NCBI GenBank assembly: GCA_905480305.1
Contig: CAJQPV010000336.1
Coordinates: 1-16,597 of the forward strand
Direction of reading: 5' to 3'
Source: an uncultured Gammaproteobacteria bacterium
GTDB lineage: Bacteria; Pseudomonadota; Gammaproteobacteria; UBA9214
DNA: 16,597 nt
Shown here: piece by piece, positions 16,034 through 16,597 of the stretch
Numbering within the stretch: position 1 is the first letter of the stretch
How the letters are laid out: each line of letters opens with the position of its first letter
The notes under the pieces: model-generated
Told to the model about the DNA's origin: nothing
The model's database searches: none
Seen by the model: only the letters and a program-made list of their open reading frames with translations
Translations under genes and position numbers: made by a program

Positions 16034-16597
16034 TCAGTGCGCCGCCTGCTGCGGCTGCGGCTTGCCTTTAAACCAGGGAGCCGGGTTAAACGGCTTGCCA
16101 TTCTTGCGCAATTCGAGATACAAACCGGCAGCGGATTGCCCGCCGCTATCCCCGGCCGCTGCAATCGTTTCACCGCGCTCTACCCACTCACCCACTTCCT
16201 TGTAAAGGCTGCGATTCTGCCCGTACAGGGACATATATCCCTCACCATGATCAAGAATCAGCAACAAGCCGAAGCCACGCAGCCAGTCTGAAAAGGCTAC
16301 CCGGCCACGGGCGATCGCCTGCACATCTACACCTGTTTGAGTGGCGATCTGCACACCGCGGGTTTGCAAGCTTCCCTGCGCCTCTTTGGCGCCGAAGGAG
16401 CGCGTAATACGCCCGGCAACCGGCCAGCGCAACTTGCCCTTTAACTGGCGTAATGAAGTGTATTGCGTGTCATCCCGGGGTATTTCCTGCAGCGCCAGTG
16501 TCAGCGACTGTACCAGCTTTTGCAGTCGTTGCTGATCCTGCTGCAGCGTTCCAAGCTGCGTCGTCCTGGACTGCATTTGCGCCTGTAACTGCGCCAT
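16034..16597 (-). CDS. envC: EnvC-like murein hydrolase activator, C-terminal part (runs off the right edge)
   Basis: 187 residues of an EnvC-type protein are visible. The first 40 or so are coiled coil (QLQAQMQSRTTQLGTLQQDQ). Next comes the linker KGKLRWPVAGRITRSFGAKE, then a LytM/M23 domain (LDHGEGYMSLYGQNRSLYKE, VGEWVERGETIAAAGDSGGQ, AAGLYLELRKNGKPFNPAPW). The HxH zinc motif of active LytM peptidases is replaced by LEL, as in E. coli EnvC, so it should not cleave peptidoglycan itself. It should instead activate septal amidases of the AmiA/AmiB type. The ATG that coincides with the window edge is almost surely an internal Met: full EnvC proteins are about 400 residues with a signal peptide and a longer coiled coil. 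ctpA follows after 198 bases. Confidence 0.92.
   Translation of the reverse strand: MAQLQAQMQSRTTQLGTLQQDQQRLQKLVQSLTLALQEIPRDDTQYTSLRQLKGKLRWPVAGRITRSFGAKEAQGSLQTRGVQIATQTGVDVQAIARGRVAFSDWLRGFGLLLILDHGEGYMSLYGQNRSLYKEVGEWVERGETIAAAGDSGGQSAAGLYLELRKNGKPFNPAPWFKGKPQPQQAAH

Noticed and set aside
16595..16597. ATG at the right edge as the true start of the EnvC-like gene
   Set aside because: It would leave a protein without signal peptide and with most of the coiled coil missing; it coincides with the window edge by chance.

Overview
The window is an ordinary-looking piece of core chromosome from a gammaproteobacterium with fairly high GC. I infer this from the combination of an aerobic ubiquinone pathway block (ubiE-ubiJ-ubiB), the outer-membrane lipoprotein LptM, an EnvC-type amidase activator, XerC, HslVU and an AlgZ/FimS-like sensor kinase divergent from argH, an arrangement known from pseudomonads. 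Gene order resembles several gammaproteobacteria, but I cannot name a genus. I see no insertion sequence, prophage, CRISPR array, tRNA or rRNA. No gap exceeds 300 bases.

Layout. (1) 1-267: the N-terminal part of an AlgZ/FimS-like membrane histidine kinase on the minus strand, running off the left edge. (2) 399-2688: argH, then a PAS protein with a degenerate GGDEF domain, both on the plus strand. (3) 2710-3393: a convergent carboxylesterase on the minus strand. (4) 3471-7376: a tight plus-strand cluster lptM-lysA-dapF-DUF484-xerC, which makes lysine and diaminopimelate for peptidoglycan, supports LPS export and resolves chromosome dimers. (5) 7530-9468: hslV-hslU, the ATP-dependent HslUV protease, preceded by a plausible sigma-32 heat-shock promoter. 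(6) 9566-13147: a DUF971 protein, then ubiE-ubiJ-ubiB for ubiquinone biosynthesis. (7) 13159-16597 on the minus strand, in transcription order: envC (partial), ctpA, yibQ-like deacetylase, yajL/DJ-1-like protein. The first three concern cell-wall remodelling, and the last overlaps the end of the yibQ-like gene.

Most genes are textbook members of their families with catalytic residues intact. The exceptions deserve attention. The PAS-GGDEF protein has lost the GGDEF catalytic signature and the first metal-binding aspartate but keeps the RxxD inhibitory-site motif exactly five residues upstream. That is the pattern expected of a c-di-GMP receptor rather than a cyclase. Smaller points are structured or repeat-bearing intergenic regions (after xerC, after hslU, before ubiE, before ctpA and at the argH-side convergent junction) and a five-codon upstream frame overlapping the lptM start. 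I did not find an obviously new multi-gene system here.
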